Source: Modestobacter sp. VKM Ac-2985
GTDB lineage: Bacteria; Actinomycetota; Actinomycetes; Mycobacteriales; Geodermatophilaceae
Assembly (NCBI RefSeq): GCF_026967925.1
Contig: NZ_JAPVBI010000001.1
Span: 1,449,894 to 1,513,893 of the forward strand
Length of the DNA stretch: 64,000 nucleotides
Direction: 5' to 3'
Below are positions 51,772-60,221 of the stretch, one piece after another. Both the position numbers and the translations under genes were made by a program. Numbering within the stretch: the first letter of the stretch is position 1; the number at the start of each line of letters is the position of its first letter. The notes under the pieces were generated by a model that was given only the letters and a program-made list of their open reading frames with translations, was not told the DNA's origin and ran no database searches.

Positions 51772-52209
51772 TCAGTCCAGTCGCCAGCTGATCAGCGCAC
51801 CGCCCAGCGGCGAGAGGAAGAACGCCAGCCCGGCGAGGCAGCCGAGCGTCACCAGGCCCAGGCCGACGGCCAGCACCGGGGTGGGCCGCCGACGGAAGAG
51901 GCCGTTCAGGGCGGCGACCAGCACGGCCACCAGGCCGATCGGGGTCAGGCTGAGGGAGAGGAGGCCGGCCAGCTGGACGAGGCCACCGGCGGTGCCGTGC
52001 GGCCAGAGGTCCTTCGGGTCGTGTGCTCCACCGGCCACCTCGGCCAGCGGCACGGCATCGAGGTCGTTGACGTAGTAGGGCACGAGGACGCCGGCCAGGT
52101 ACGGGGCCACCGCCAGCACGGCGATCGCGGCGAGCAGCGCGACCCGGCGGCCGTGCACCGGCGGGGGCGGTTGCGGGGTCCTGACGTCTTCCCCGGTGGG
52201 AACGCTCAT
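51772..52209 (-). CDS. Small integral membrane protein
   Basis: The 145 aa protein has three transmembrane segments (about residues 24-43, 75-100 and 110-132). It has a Pro-rich cytoplasmic N-terminus and an extracytoplasmic loop containing AHDPKDLWPHG. Converges with the ABC exporter gene (9 bp between stops). No family recognised. Confidence 0.75.
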   Translation of the reverse strand: MSVPTGEDVRTPQPPPPVHGRRVALLAAIAVLAVAPYLAGVLVPYYVNDLDAVPLAEVAGGAHDPKDLWPHGTAGGLVQLAGLLSLSLTPIGLVAVLVAALNGLFRRRPTPVLAVGLGLVTLGCLAGLAFFLSPLGGALISWRLD

Positions 52210-52394
52210 GCGGTCGACGCTGACAGGTGCAGCTGGTCCTCACCAGGAGGAGCGCCCCGTCGCGAGTGAACAGTTCGTGCCGCCCGCCCCGGCGCGTCGG
52301 CGCGTGTCAGCGACCAGTTCTGCGCACTCGGCGAGGCGACGAGCGGTGCAGCCGCGGGCGAGAAGTCGGTTGCGCGACGTGTCAGGGTGTCGAC

Positions 52395-52889
52395 ATGTCG
52401 GCCCGTGGGCAGGTGCGGGACGCCGACGACGCGGACCTGGCCGAGCTGGCGGCGGTGGAGGCCGCGGCCGACGAGCTCTTCTGGCCGCTGGGCATCACCG
52501 GCCTCCCGGCGCCGGCGTCCGCCGCGGAACGCGCCCGCGCCTGGCGGGTGCTGGTCGCCGGCCGCCCGGTCGCCGGGTTCGCCGTCCTGGAGCTGGTGGA
52601 CGGCGCCGTCCACCTCGAGCAGCTGTCGGTGCACCCGGCGCACGGTCGGCGCGGCATCGGCACCGCGCTGCTGGACGCCACCCTGGACACGGCCCGGCGC
52701 CACGGAGCCGACCGGGTCACGCTGCTCACCTACGCCGACGTCGCGTGGAACGCCCCGTTCTACGCCCGGCAGGGCTGGGTGGTGACCTCCGAGCTGACCC
52801 CCGGGCTGCAGGCGCTGCGCCGCCGGGAGACCGAGCTCGGGCTGGACCGGCACGGGCCGCGGGTCGTCATGGTCCGGCCGACCGCCTGA
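52395..52889 (+). CDS. GNAT family N-acetyltransferase
   Basis: The 164 aa protein starts at ATG 52395. It has the acetyl-CoA binding motif A (LEQLSVHPAHGRRGIGTALL, about residues 74-93) and a C-terminal NAPFYARQGWVV typical of GNAT enzymes. The substrate cannot be inferred. The 185 bp upstream shows no clear promoter. Confidence 0.9.
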   Translation: MSARGQVRDADDADLAELAAVEAAADELFWPLGITGLPAPASAAERARAWRVLVAGRPVAGFAVLELVDGAVHLEQLSVHPAHGRRGIGTALLDATLDTARRHGADRVTLLTYADVAWNAPFYARQGWVVTSELTPGLQALRRRETELGLDRHGPRVVMVRPTA

Positions 52890-52925
52890 GGTTGCAGCCG
52901 ACGGTGGGCGGGGCACAACGGGTCC

Positions 52926-54044
52926 ATGACACCGAGCGCCGCCGACCTGCAGACCGATCGCACCTCCGGTGAGCTGGAGGTGGTGCACGCCTTCACCGAG
53001 GGGCCGATGCCGACCGGGGTCTCGGTGTCGCACACCGGCCGGGTCTTCGTGAACTTCCCGAAGTGGGGCGACGACGTGCGCGCCACGGTCGCCGAGATCC
53101 GGGACGGCGAGGTCGTCGCCTTCCCCGACGAGGCGTGGAACTCACCCTCCGGCGACGACGACCGAGGTGCCTTCGTCAGCGTGCAGAGCATCGTCGTCGA
53201 CCCGGCCGACCGGCTCTGGGTGCTCGACACCGGCTCCCCGCTCTTCCAGCCCACCCAGATCGGTGGCCCGAAGCTGGTCTGCATCGACCTGGGCACCGAC
53301 ACCGTCGTGCAGACGATCGTCCTCCCGCGGGAGACCGCCCTGGAGACGACGTACCTCAACGACGTCCGGTTCGACCTGCGCCGGGGCGAGGCGGGGGTCG
53401 CCTACATCACCGACTCCGCCGACTCCGGCGAGAACGCGATCATCGTGGTCGACCTGGCCAGCGGTGACTCCTGGCGCCGGCTGCGCGACCACCCCTCCAC
53501 CCAGGCGCAGGTGCCGCCGGAGCTGCTGCTCATGGTGGAGGGCCGGCCGTTCCTGGAGCAGCCCGAGCCCGACGCCGAGCCGCAGCCGGTGGCGATGGGC
53601 TCGGACGGGATCGCGATCTCCGCCGACGGCGCGCGGCTCTGGTACTGCCCGCTGGCCGCCCGGCACTGGTACAGCGTGGCCACCGATGCGCTGGTCGACC
53701 GCAGCCTGGACGACGACGCGGTGGCGGCGACCGTCGTCGACGAGGGCGACAAGGGCAGCGCCGGGGACGGCCTGGAGACCGACGACGCCGGCAACCTCTA
53801 CGCGACCGCGGGGGAGCAGAACGCGATCCTGCGCCGCCGCCCCGACGGCACGATCGAGACCGTCGTGCACGACCCCCGGCTGCTGTGGCCGGACACCATG
53901 TCGGTGGCCGCCGACGGCCACCTCTACGTCACCGCCAACCAGCTGCACCGGCAGGCCCGCTACGCCGGCGGCGTCGACCAGCGCCGGTACCCCTACCTGC
54001 TGCTGCGCACCCCGATCGGGGCCGGTCCGGTCCGCCTCCGGTGA
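52926..54044 (+). CDS. Major royal jelly/yellow-like beta-propeller protein
   Basis: The 372 aa product has propeller-like repeats and the MRJP features GVSVSHTGRVFVNFPKW, SIVVDPADRLWVLDTG, DVRFDLRRG and YITDSADSGENAI. No signal peptide is seen, unlike many family members. Bacterial members may be lactonase-like. It begins 36 nt after the GNAT stop, so co-transcription is likely. Confidence 0.85.
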   Translation: MTPSAADLQTDRTSGELEVVHAFTEGPMPTGVSVSHTGRVFVNFPKWGDDVRATVAEIRDGEVVAFPDEAWNSPSGDDDRGAFVSVQSIVVDPADRLWVLDTGSPLFQPTQIGGPKLVCIDLGTDTVVQTIVLPRETALETTYLNDVRFDLRRGEAGVAYITDSADSGENAIIVVDLASGDSWRRLRDHPSTQAQVPPELLLMVEGRPFLEQPEPDAEPQPVAMGSDGIAISADGARLWYCPLAARHWYSVATDALVDRSLDDDAVAATVVDEGDKGSAGDGLETDDAGNLYATAGEQNAILRRRPDGTIETVVHDPRLLWPDTMSVAADGHLYVTANQLHRQARYAGGVDQRRYPYLLLRTPIGAGPVRLR

Positions 54045-54111
54045 CGGCGGTGGCCGGGGAGGGCGCTGCCCTACAGTCCCCTCCCGTGGCAGCCGCGGTG
54101 CGAGGTGGGCG

Positions 54112-54969
54112 ATGAGTGGTCCGGCGGTGGGGGAGCGGAGCGGCTCCGGCCGCCCCCTGGGTGCGGTGACCGCCGCGCTGGAGGCCCGGTACGACCCGGC
54201 GCTCGCCGAGCCGTGGGACGCCGTCGGGCTGGTGTGCGGCGACCCCGCCGAGGTGGTCCGCTCGGTGCTGTTCGCCGTCGACCCGACGTCCGCCGTGGTG
54301 GACGAGGCGATCGAGCTGGGCGCCGACCTGGTGGTCACCCACCACCCGCTGCTGCTCACCCCGGTGCACGGCGTGCCCGCCAACGACCCGAAGGGCCGCC
54401 TGGTGCACCGGCTGGTCCGCGCCGGCATCGGGCTGTTCGTCGCGCACACCAACGCCGACCGGGCCGCCGGCCACGGCGTCAACGACGCGCTGGCCGCGGC
54501 CGTGGGGCTGGTGGGCGCGGTGCCGCTGGAGCCGGCGGCCACCCCCGGGGCCGGGCTCGGCCGGGTCGGGGTGCTCCGGGAGGCGACCAGCCTGCAGCGG
54601 TTCGCCGAGCAGGTGGCCGCCGCGCTTCCCACCACACCCGGGGGCGTGCGGGTCGTCGGGGACCCCGGCCGGCCCGTGCGCACCGTCGCCGTCTGCGGCG
54701 GCAGCGGCGGCTCCCTGCTGGCCGCGGCCACCGACGCCGGCGCCGACGTCTTCCTGACCAGCGACGTCAAGCACCACCCGGCGGTCGACGCGGCCGAGGT
54801 CCCCGGACCGGCTCTCTGCGACGTGGCGCACTACGCGTCGGAGTGGCCGTGGCTGCCGGTCGCCGCCGACCTGCTGCACCGGGACCTGGGTGGGCAGGTC
54901 CGGGTCACCGTGTCCGGCCGGCGCACCGACCCGTGGACGTTCCGCGTCGACAGCCCTCCCCGCCGCTGA
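54112..54969 (+). CDS. Nif3-like dinuclear metal centre protein
   Basis: The 285 aa protein has the conserved THHPLLL block (about 79) and an AHTNAD motif (about 118). Its C-terminus has FLTSDVKHHPAVDAAE and CDVAHYASEWP, which together form the two-metal site of NIF3/YbgI hexamers. Function is unsettled. Upstream, TACAGT (54072-54077) and a 9-codon frame from GTG 54086 end on the ATGA start, a possible leaderless coupled leader peptide. Confidence 0.92.
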   Translation: MSGPAVGERSGSGRPLGAVTAALEARYDPALAEPWDAVGLVCGDPAEVVRSVLFAVDPTSAVVDEAIELGADLVVTHHPLLLTPVHGVPANDPKGRLVHRLVRAGIGLFVAHTNADRAAGHGVNDALAAAVGLVGAVPLEPAATPGAGLGRVGVLREATSLQRFAEQVAAALPTTPGGVRVVGDPGRPVRTVAVCGGSGGSLLAAATDAGADVFLTSDVKHHPAVDAAEVPGPALCDVAHYASEWPWLPVAADLLHRDLGGQVRVTVSGRRTDPWTFRVDSPPRR

Positions 54970-55046
54970 CGCACCAGGTCGGGCTGCCGCCGAGCGGGCC
55001 GGGCCGGGTGGTCCGGCGGCCCCCGCGGCGCGGGTAGGTTGAGCCC

Positions 55047-55787
55047 GTGCAGGCTGACCACTTCGACCAGCAGAAGCTGCTGGCTCTCGCTGCGGAGGAC
55101 GTCGCCCTCGCGCAACTCGCCCACCGCAAGCGCACCCTTCCCGAACTCGCCGCCGTCGATGCCGCCCAGGAGGCGCAGCGGGCCCTCCTCGACGACGTCG
55201 TCCGGGCCGAGACCGAGGTGCGTGACCTCGACCGCGAGCAGAAGCGGTTGGAGGCCGACGTCGACACCGTCCGGCAGCGCGCCGCCCGCGACCAGTCGCG
55301 GATCGACTCCGGCGGGGCCACCCCCAAGGAGATCACCAGCCTCCAGCACGAGCTGGAGTCGCTGCGTCGGCGTCAGGGCGACCTGGAGGACCAGGTGCTC
55401 GAGCTGATGGAGCGCCGCGAGACCGCCGACTCCGCCCTCGCCACGGCGCAGGGCGGGCTGGCCGGGGCGCAGGCCGACCAGGAGCAGGCCGAGCAGCGGC
55501 GGGACGAGGCACTGGCGCAGATCGCCGAGGCCACCCAGCAGCACCAGGACAAGCGCGACGAGATCGCCGGCACCGTCCCCGCCGACCTGCTGAAGGTCTA
55601 CGACCGGGTCGCCGCGCAGACCGGCAGCACCGGCGCCGCCGAGCTCAAGGCCCGTCGCTGCCAGGGCTGCCGGATCGAGTTCTACGGCACCGAGCTGGCC
55701 TCCTACCGCAACGCCGACCCGCACACGGTGCTCCGCTGCGAGAACTGCAACCGGGTCCTGGTCCGCACCGCCGAGTCCGGGCTGTGA
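55047..55787 (+). CDS. Zinc-ribbon coiled-coil protein (CdsZ-like)
   Basis: The -10 box TAGGTT (55035-55040) lies 6 nt before GTG 55047, so the gene is leaderless. The 246 aa protein is a long coiled coil (about residues 10-180) with a C-terminal C4 zinc ribbon ([10 protein letters not shown] then [10 protein letters not shown]). This is the DUF/zf-RING_7 family common before RNase H-like genes in Actinobacteria. It overlaps the next gene by 4 nt (GTGA). Confidence 0.9.
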   Translation: MQADHFDQQKLLALAAEDVALAQLAHRKRTLPELAAVDAAQEAQRALLDDVVRAETEVRDLDREQKRLEADVDTVRQRAARDQSRIDSGGATPKEITSLQHELESLRRRQGDLEDQVLELMERRETADSALATAQGGLAGAQADQEQAEQRRDEALAQIAEATQQHQDKRDEIAGTVPADLLKVYDRVAAQTGSTGAAELKARRCQGCRIEFYGTELASYRNADPHTVLRCENCNRVLVRTAESGL

Positions 55788-56878
55788 GCCGCCGACTCAT
55801 CGTCGAGGCGGACGGCGGGTCGCGGGGCAACCCGGGACCGGCCGGGTACGGCGCGCTGGTGAAGGACGCGGAGACCGGCCGGCTGCTCGCCGAGCGGGCC
55901 GAGTCCGTCGGGCGGGCCACCAACAACGTCGCCGAGTACGGCGGTCTGGTCGCCGGGCTGCAGGCCGTCCTCGACCTCGACCCGAGCTCGAGCGTCGAGG
56001 TCCGGATGGACTCCAAGCTGGTCGTGGAGCAGATGTCGGGCCGCTGGCAGATCAAGCACCCGGACATGAAGAAGCTCGCGGTGCAGGCCCGGGACATCGC
56101 CCGACAGCTCGGCTCGGTGCGCTACACCTGGATCCCCCGGGCGCAGAACAGCGCCGCCGACGCACTGGCCAACAGCGCGATGGACGGCAGGCCGGTGCGC
56201 CGCGACCTGGCCACCGAGCCGGTGGTGGTCGAGGACGACACCCAGCCGGCCGCCGAGCCCGCACCCGTCGTCGTCACTGTGACCCACCTGCTGCGGCACG
56301 GGCGCACCGAGCACACGCCGGAGCGTCGGTTCAGTGGCAGCAGCGACCTGCCGCTGTCCGAGCTCGGGCGCGCGGACGCCGCAGCCGCCGCCCGGCACCT
56401 GGCCGGGCGGGGCATCGACGTGATCGTCAGCTCCCCGCTGCAGCGCACCCGGCAGACCGCCGAGGCGGCCGCGGAGGTGCTCGGCGTCCCGGTCGAGGTC
56501 GACACCGACCTGCGCGAGCTGGACTTCGGCGCGTGGGAGGGTCTTACCGCGGCCGAGGCCCAGGCGAAGAGCCCGCTGGCGTTCCGGCGCTGGTCGGGTG
56601 CCACCGACGTCCGCCCGCCGGGTGGGGAGTCCATCGCCGACGTCTCCACCCGGGTGGCCCGGGCCCGGGTGCGCATCCTGGACCGGCACGCCGGGAAGAC
56701 GGTGCTGCTGGTCAGCCACGTGACCCCGATCAAGCTCCTGCTGGCCGCGGGGCTCGGCGTCGGGGACGAGATCGTGCACCGGGTGTTCCTGGAGGCCGCG
56801 TCGCTGTCGACGGTCACCTGGTCGTCGGACGGCCGCACCTCGGTGCGGCTGGTCAACGACACCTCACACCTGGGCTGA
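55784..56878 (+). CDS. RNase H type I fused to an acid phosphatase (Rv2228c-like)
   Basis: The 364 aa protein joins two enzymes. Residues 1-140 are RNase HI ([55 protein letters not shown]). Residues about 165-364 are a histidine phosphatase ([13 protein letters not shown], then [10 protein letters not shown] and [10 protein letters not shown]). It matches the mycobacterial fusion linked to RNA:DNA hybrid removal and alpha-ribazole/CobC-like phosphatase activity. GTG start overlaps the zinc-ribbon gene. Confidence 0.94.
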   Translation: MSRRLIVEADGGSRGNPGPAGYGALVKDAETGRLLAERAESVGRATNNVAEYGGLVAGLQAVLDLDPSSSVEVRMDSKLVVEQMSGRWQIKHPDMKKLAVQARDIARQLGSVRYTWIPRAQNSAADALANSAMDGRPVRRDLATEPVVVEDDTQPAAEPAPVVVTVTHLLRHGRTEHTPERRFSGSSDLPLSELGRADAAAAARHLAGRGIDVIVSSPLQRTRQTAEAAAEVLGVPVEVDTDLRELDFGAWEGLTAAEAQAKSPLAFRRWSGATDVRPPGGESIADVSTRVARARVRILDRHAGKTVLLVSHVTPIKLLLAAGLGVGDEIVHRVFLEAASLSTVTWSSDGRTSVRLVNDTSHLG

Positions 56879-56967
56879 CCGGCACCTGGGTCGACCGCCC
56901 GGGAAGCCGCCGGTGGCCCCCGGCGTTGCACTCACTGGTACTTCAACCCGGCTTCCTGAGGAGCGCT

Positions 56968-57978
56968 GTGACCGCGACCGTCGCCGCCGATGACCGCACC
57001 ATGTCCGCCGCCGAGTACGAGACGTGGGCGGCCGAGGTGCGCCGGCTGGCCGACGAGCGCGGCGCCGTCGTCCTGGCGCACAACTACCAGGTCCCCGAGA
57101 TCCAGGACGTCGCCCACTTCACCGGCGACTCGCTGTACCTCTCCCGGGTCGCCGCCGAGACCGAAGCTCGCGAGATCGTCTTCTGCGGCGTCCACTTCAT
57201 GGCCGAGACGGCGAAGATCCTGTCGCCGGACAAGACCGTCCTGCTGCCCGACCTCGCCGCCGGCTGCTCGCTGGCCGACAGCATCACCGCCGAGCAGCTG
57301 CGGGAGTGGAAGGCCGAGCACCCCGGCGCCGTCGTGGTCAGCTACGTCAACACCACCGCCGCGGTGAAGGCCGAGACCGACATCTGCTGCACGTCGTCCA
57401 ACGCCGCCGACGTCGTGCGGTCGATCCCCGCCGACCAGGAGATCCTCTTCCTCCCGGACCAGTTCCTCGGCGCCCACGTCAAGCGGGTCACCGGCCGGGA
57501 GAACATCTCGATCTGGGCGGGGGAGTGCCACGTGCACGCCGGGATCAGCCCGGCCGACGTCCGGTCGCAGATCGCCGCCCACCCCGACGCGGAGATCCTG
57601 GTCCACCCCGAGTGCGGGTGCACCACCTCGGTGCTGGACCTGGTCAGCCACGGTGACCTGCCGGCCGACCGCACCCGGGTGCTGTCGACCGGGGGCATGG
57701 CCACCGCCGCCGCGGCCAGCACCGCGGGACAGGTGCTGGTGGCCACCGAGATCGGCATCCTGCACCAGCTGCGGTCGCTGAACTCGACGACCGAGTTCAT
57801 CCCGATGAACGCCCGGGCCGCCTGCCGCTACATGAAGATGATCACCCCAGCGAAGCTGCTGCACACGCTGCGCACCGGCGAGGGCGCGATCGACGTCGAC
57901 CCGGACACCGCGGCCCGCGCCCGGCGGGCGGTCGAGGCGATGATCGCGATCGGCGAGCCCGGCCGCGGTGGGGAGTAG
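56968..57978 (+). CDS. nadA: Quinolinate synthase A
   Basis: GTG 56968 sits 4 nt after AGGAG. The 336 aa enzyme makes quinolinate from iminoaspartate and dihydroxyacetone phosphate. The three cluster cysteines are seen in [19 protein letters not shown] and HPECGC, with [20 protein letters not shown] near the N-terminus. NadB and NadC are not adjacent in this window. Confidence 0.95.
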   Translation: MTATVAADDRTMSAAEYETWAAEVRRLADERGAVVLAHNYQVPEIQDVAHFTGDSLYLSRVAAETEAREIVFCGVHFMAETAKILSPDKTVLLPDLAAGCSLADSITAEQLREWKAEHPGAVVVSYVNTTAAVKAETDICCTSSNAADVVRSIPADQEILFLPDQFLGAHVKRVTGRENISIWAGECHVHAGISPADVRSQIAAHPDAEILVHPECGCTTSVLDLVSHGDLPADRTRVLSTGGMATAAAASTAGQVLVATEIGILHQLRSLNSTTEFIPMNARAACRYMKMITPAKLLHTLRTGEGAIDVDPDTAARARRAVEAMIAIGEPGRGGE

Positions 57979-57984
57979 CGGAAC

Positions 57985-58740
57985 TCAGGTGCGGAGGAAG
58001 AGGTAGATCGACACCCCGATGCCGAACGCCACGATGAGCACGCGCAGCGGCGTGGTCGGGATGCGGGTCGCCACCTTCGCGCCGAGGAACCCGCCGAGCA
58101 GGGCAGCCGGCGCGCAGACGGCGACGTAGGCCCACTCCACCGGGCCCCAGATGCCGAAGACGACGACCGTCACCGAGGCGGTGACCAGCGAGATCGCGCT
58201 CTTCATCGCGTTGGCCAGCTTGAGCCGACCCAGGCCCAACCCCAGGACGCCGACCAGGATGACGCCCAGCGCGCCGCCGAAGTAGCCGCCGTAGACGGTG
58301 GCCAGGAACAGCGCCACGTACAGCCACACCGGGTCGACGTGGACGACGCCCTCCGGCTGCTTCTTGAGCCGCTTGGTGATCATCGTCTGGAAGGCCAGCA
58401 GCGTGCTGGCGAGGAAGACGAGCACGGGGACGACGGTGTCGAAGGCCTCGGTCGGCGTCGTCAGCAGCAGCACCGACCCCACCGTGCCGCCGAGCACCGC
58501 GACCACCGAGAACCGGATCATCCGGCTCCGCTGACCGCTGTACTCCTTGCGGAAGCCGAGCACCCCGCCGATGTAGCCCGGCCACTGGGCGACCGAGTTG
58601 GTCACGTTGGCCGCCACCGTCCCCAGCCCCAGGGCGACCAGCACGGGGAAGAGGATCAGCGACCCGCCGCCGGCGATCGAGTTGATGCCGCCGGCCAGGA
58701 GGGCGACCCCTGCGGCGATGAGCAGGTCGACAGCGGACAC
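57985..58740 (-). CDS. TauE/SafE family sulfite exporter-like protein
   Basis: GTG 58740 is chosen because the TAGGCT box (minus strand, 58754-58749) is 8 nt upstream, the leaderless arrangement. The 251 aa protein has about eight transmembrane helices with the paired motif GGINSIAGGGSLILFPVL and later GGYFGGALGVILVGVLGLG. Substrates in the family are sulfite, sulfoacetate or thiosulfate-like anions. Earlier ATG starts exist but lack support. Confidence 0.9.
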   Translation of the reverse strand: MSAVDLLIAAGVALLAGGINSIAGGGSLILFPVLVALGLGTVAANVTNSVAQWPGYIGGVLGFRKEYSGQRSRMIRFSVVAVLGGTVGSVLLLTTPTEAFDTVVPVLVFLASTLLAFQTMITKRLKKQPEGVVHVDPVWLYVALFLATVYGGYFGGALGVILVGVLGLGLGRLKLANAMKSAISLVTASVTVVVFGIWGPVEWAYVAVCAPAALLGGFLGAKVATRIPTTPLRVLIVAFGIGVSIYLFLRT

Positions 58741-58748
58741 GGGCGCGG

Positions 58749-58758
58749 AGCCTACTGT
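58749..58758. promoter_or_regulatory. Overlapping divergent -10 boxes (bidirectional promoter)
   Basis: On the plus strand TACTGT (58753-58758) is 7 nt before ATG 58766. On the minus strand TAGGCT (58754-58749) is 8 nt before GTG 58740. The two boxes share the central TA, so one 10-bp element (AGCCTACTGT) can serve both leaderless genes, whose start codons are only 25 bp apart. Confidence 0.65.
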
Positions 58759-58765
58759 CCGGCTC

Positions 58766-59125
58766 ATGAGGGACCACGTGCGCGCACTGGTGATGGCCGC
58801 CGGCATGGCCGGGTCGGGCGCGGTGCACCTGGTGCGCCCGCAGACCTACGACTGGATGATCCCCCCGGAGCTGGGGCCGGCGCGGCCGTGGGTGACCGGC
58901 AGCGGGGTGGCGGAGCTGGCCACGGCTGCCCTGCTCGCCGTCCCGCGGACCCGCCGGATCGGGGGCTGGGCCGCGGTGGCCGTGCTGGTCGGCGTCCTGC
59001 CCGCGCACGCGCAGACGCTGCGGGCGTTCCGGCACCAGCCGGGCAAGCTGGCCGTCGCGGTGGCGCGGATCCCGCTCCAGGCGCCGATGCTCGGCGCCGC
59101 CCTGCGGGTCGCCCGCGGCCGCTGA
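58766..59125 (+). CDS. DoxX-like membrane protein
   Basis: The 119 aa product is leaderless (TACTGT box). It has about three membrane helices and the DoxX-like GAVHLVRPQTYDWMIPPEL and GVAELATAALLAVPRTRR. Small DoxX proteins associate with redox enzymes in some Actinobacteria; no partner is visible. The stop lies in the middle of a perfect palindrome shared with the convergent regulator. Confidence 0.8.
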   Translation: MRDHVRALVMAAGMAGSGAVHLVRPQTYDWMIPPELGPARPWVTGSGVAELATAALLAVPRTRRIGGWAAVAVLVGVLPAHAQTLRAFRHQPGKLAVAVARIPLQAPMLGAALRVARGR

Positions 59126-59138
59126 TCAGCGGCCGCGG
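59113..59138. repeat. Perfect 26-bp palindrome containing two opposite stop codons
   Basis: The arms are CCGCGGCCGCTGA and its reverse complement, with TGATCA at the centre. The rightward TGA (59123-59125) and the leftward stop (59126-59128) abut each other, and both proteins end in R-G-R. It is likely a bidirectional terminator. CGGCCGCTG recurs at 60143. Confidence 0.75.
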
Positions 59139-60133
59139 ACCGGGGGTGGCTCGGGGTCGGTGAGCCGCGGGCCGTCCATCAGGCTGCCGGCCTGCTTGAC
59201 CCGGCGCAGCACCGTCGAGGTCTCCAGCGTGCGCACCGGCAGGGCGCCGACCCGGTCGGTGAGGAAGCGGTACAGGTGGGCGGTGTCCCGGCAGGTCACC
59301 GCGACCATCAGGTTGGCCGGGCCGGTGACGACGGCGGTGAAGCCGGTCTCCGGTGCGCGGGCCAGGGACTCACCGACGTGGGCGATGTCCTTCGGGGCGA
59401 CGCCGAGCCAGAGCAGCGCGCTCACCGGGTGCCCGAGCAGCTCCGTGGCGATCTCCAGGTCGAAGTAGAGGGCACCGGCCGAACGCAGCGCCTCCACCCG
59501 CCGGGCCACCCGGCTCTCCGACCAGCCGGTGACCCCGGCGAGCTCGGCCCAGCTGAGCCGGCCGTCGGTGGCCAGCGCGGCCAGCAGCAGCTCGTCCTCC
59601 GGGTCGAGCACCACGGGGGTGGGGTCGGCCCGGGCCGAGTCGGGGCCCAGCGCGGCGATCTGCTCGGCGCTGAGCGGGTCGTCGAAGTCGGTCCACTCGT
59701 AGGCGCCGCCGACGTAGGAGTGGAGCACCGAGAAGGCGGCCAGGTCGATGACCTGGACGGTGCGCGGCAGCCGGTCCAGCAGCAGGGCGTCGCGCTGGCG
59801 GGCGGTGCGGGGCCGCGTCGAGCAGGTGATCTCCGCGCCGCCGGCGGTCAGGCTCACCCACGAGACGTCGGGACGGCGGGCCAGGGCCTCGGCGACGGCG
59901 CCCGCGGCGGCCGGCTGCACCCGCATCCGGATGTGCCAGCTGGGCTCGGTGGCCTCCGGGGTGGTCAGCCCGAGCACCCGCACCACGCCGTCGGCGCGCA
60001 GCCGCCGCCACCGGCGGGCCACGGTCTGCTCCGAGACGCCCAGGGCGGCGCTGATGCGGCTGAAGGGAGCCCGGCCGTCGACCTGCATGGCGTGCACGAT
60101 CTGGCGGTCCAGGGCGTCGAGCACGGTCGCCAT
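59126..60133 (-). CDS. Lrp/AsnC-type regulator with two HTH-ligand units
   Basis: The 335 aa protein contains two AsnC-like units. HTH 1 is LDRQIVHAMQVDGRAPFSRI then ALGVSEQTVARRWRRL (about 8-45). HTH 2 is EDELLLAALATDGRLSWAEL then TGWSESRVARRV (about 180-215). Each is followed by a RAM-like ligand domain. It is divergent from the MFS exporter (89-bp gap) and likely controls it. Ligand unknown. Confidence 0.88.
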   Translation of the reverse strand: MATVLDALDRQIVHAMQVDGRAPFSRISAALGVSEQTVARRWRRLRADGVVRVLGLTTPEATEPSWHIRMRVQPAAAGAVAEALARRPDVSWVSLTAGGAEITCSTRPRTARQRDALLLDRLPRTVQVIDLAAFSVLHSYVGGAYEWTDFDDPLSAEQIAALGPDSARADPTPVVLDPEDELLLAALATDGRLSWAELAGVTGWSESRVARRVEALRSAGALYFDLEIATELLGHPVSALLWLGVAPKDIAHVGESLARAPETGFTAVVTGPANLMVAVTCRDTAHLYRFLTDRVGALPVRTLETSTVLRRVKQAGSLMDGPRLTDPEPPPVRGR

Positions 60134-60142
60134 CCTGCACCA

Positions 60143-60179
60143 CGGCCGCTGAGATGGAGGATCCCGTCAGCAGCGGCCG
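60143..60179. promoter_or_regulatory. Inverted repeat in the regulator/exporter divergent gap, candidate operator
   Basis: CGGCCGCTG (60143-60151) and CAGCGGCCG (60171-60179) are perfect 9-bp arms separated by 19 bp, midway between the divergent AsnC-like and MFS genes. The same half-site forms the palindrome at 59113, so the regulator gene is bracketed by it. Confidence 0.5.
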
Positions 60180-60221
60180 GCCGAGGCGAGCTTCGTCGTG
60201 GATCCGTTGCACAGTGTGAGC

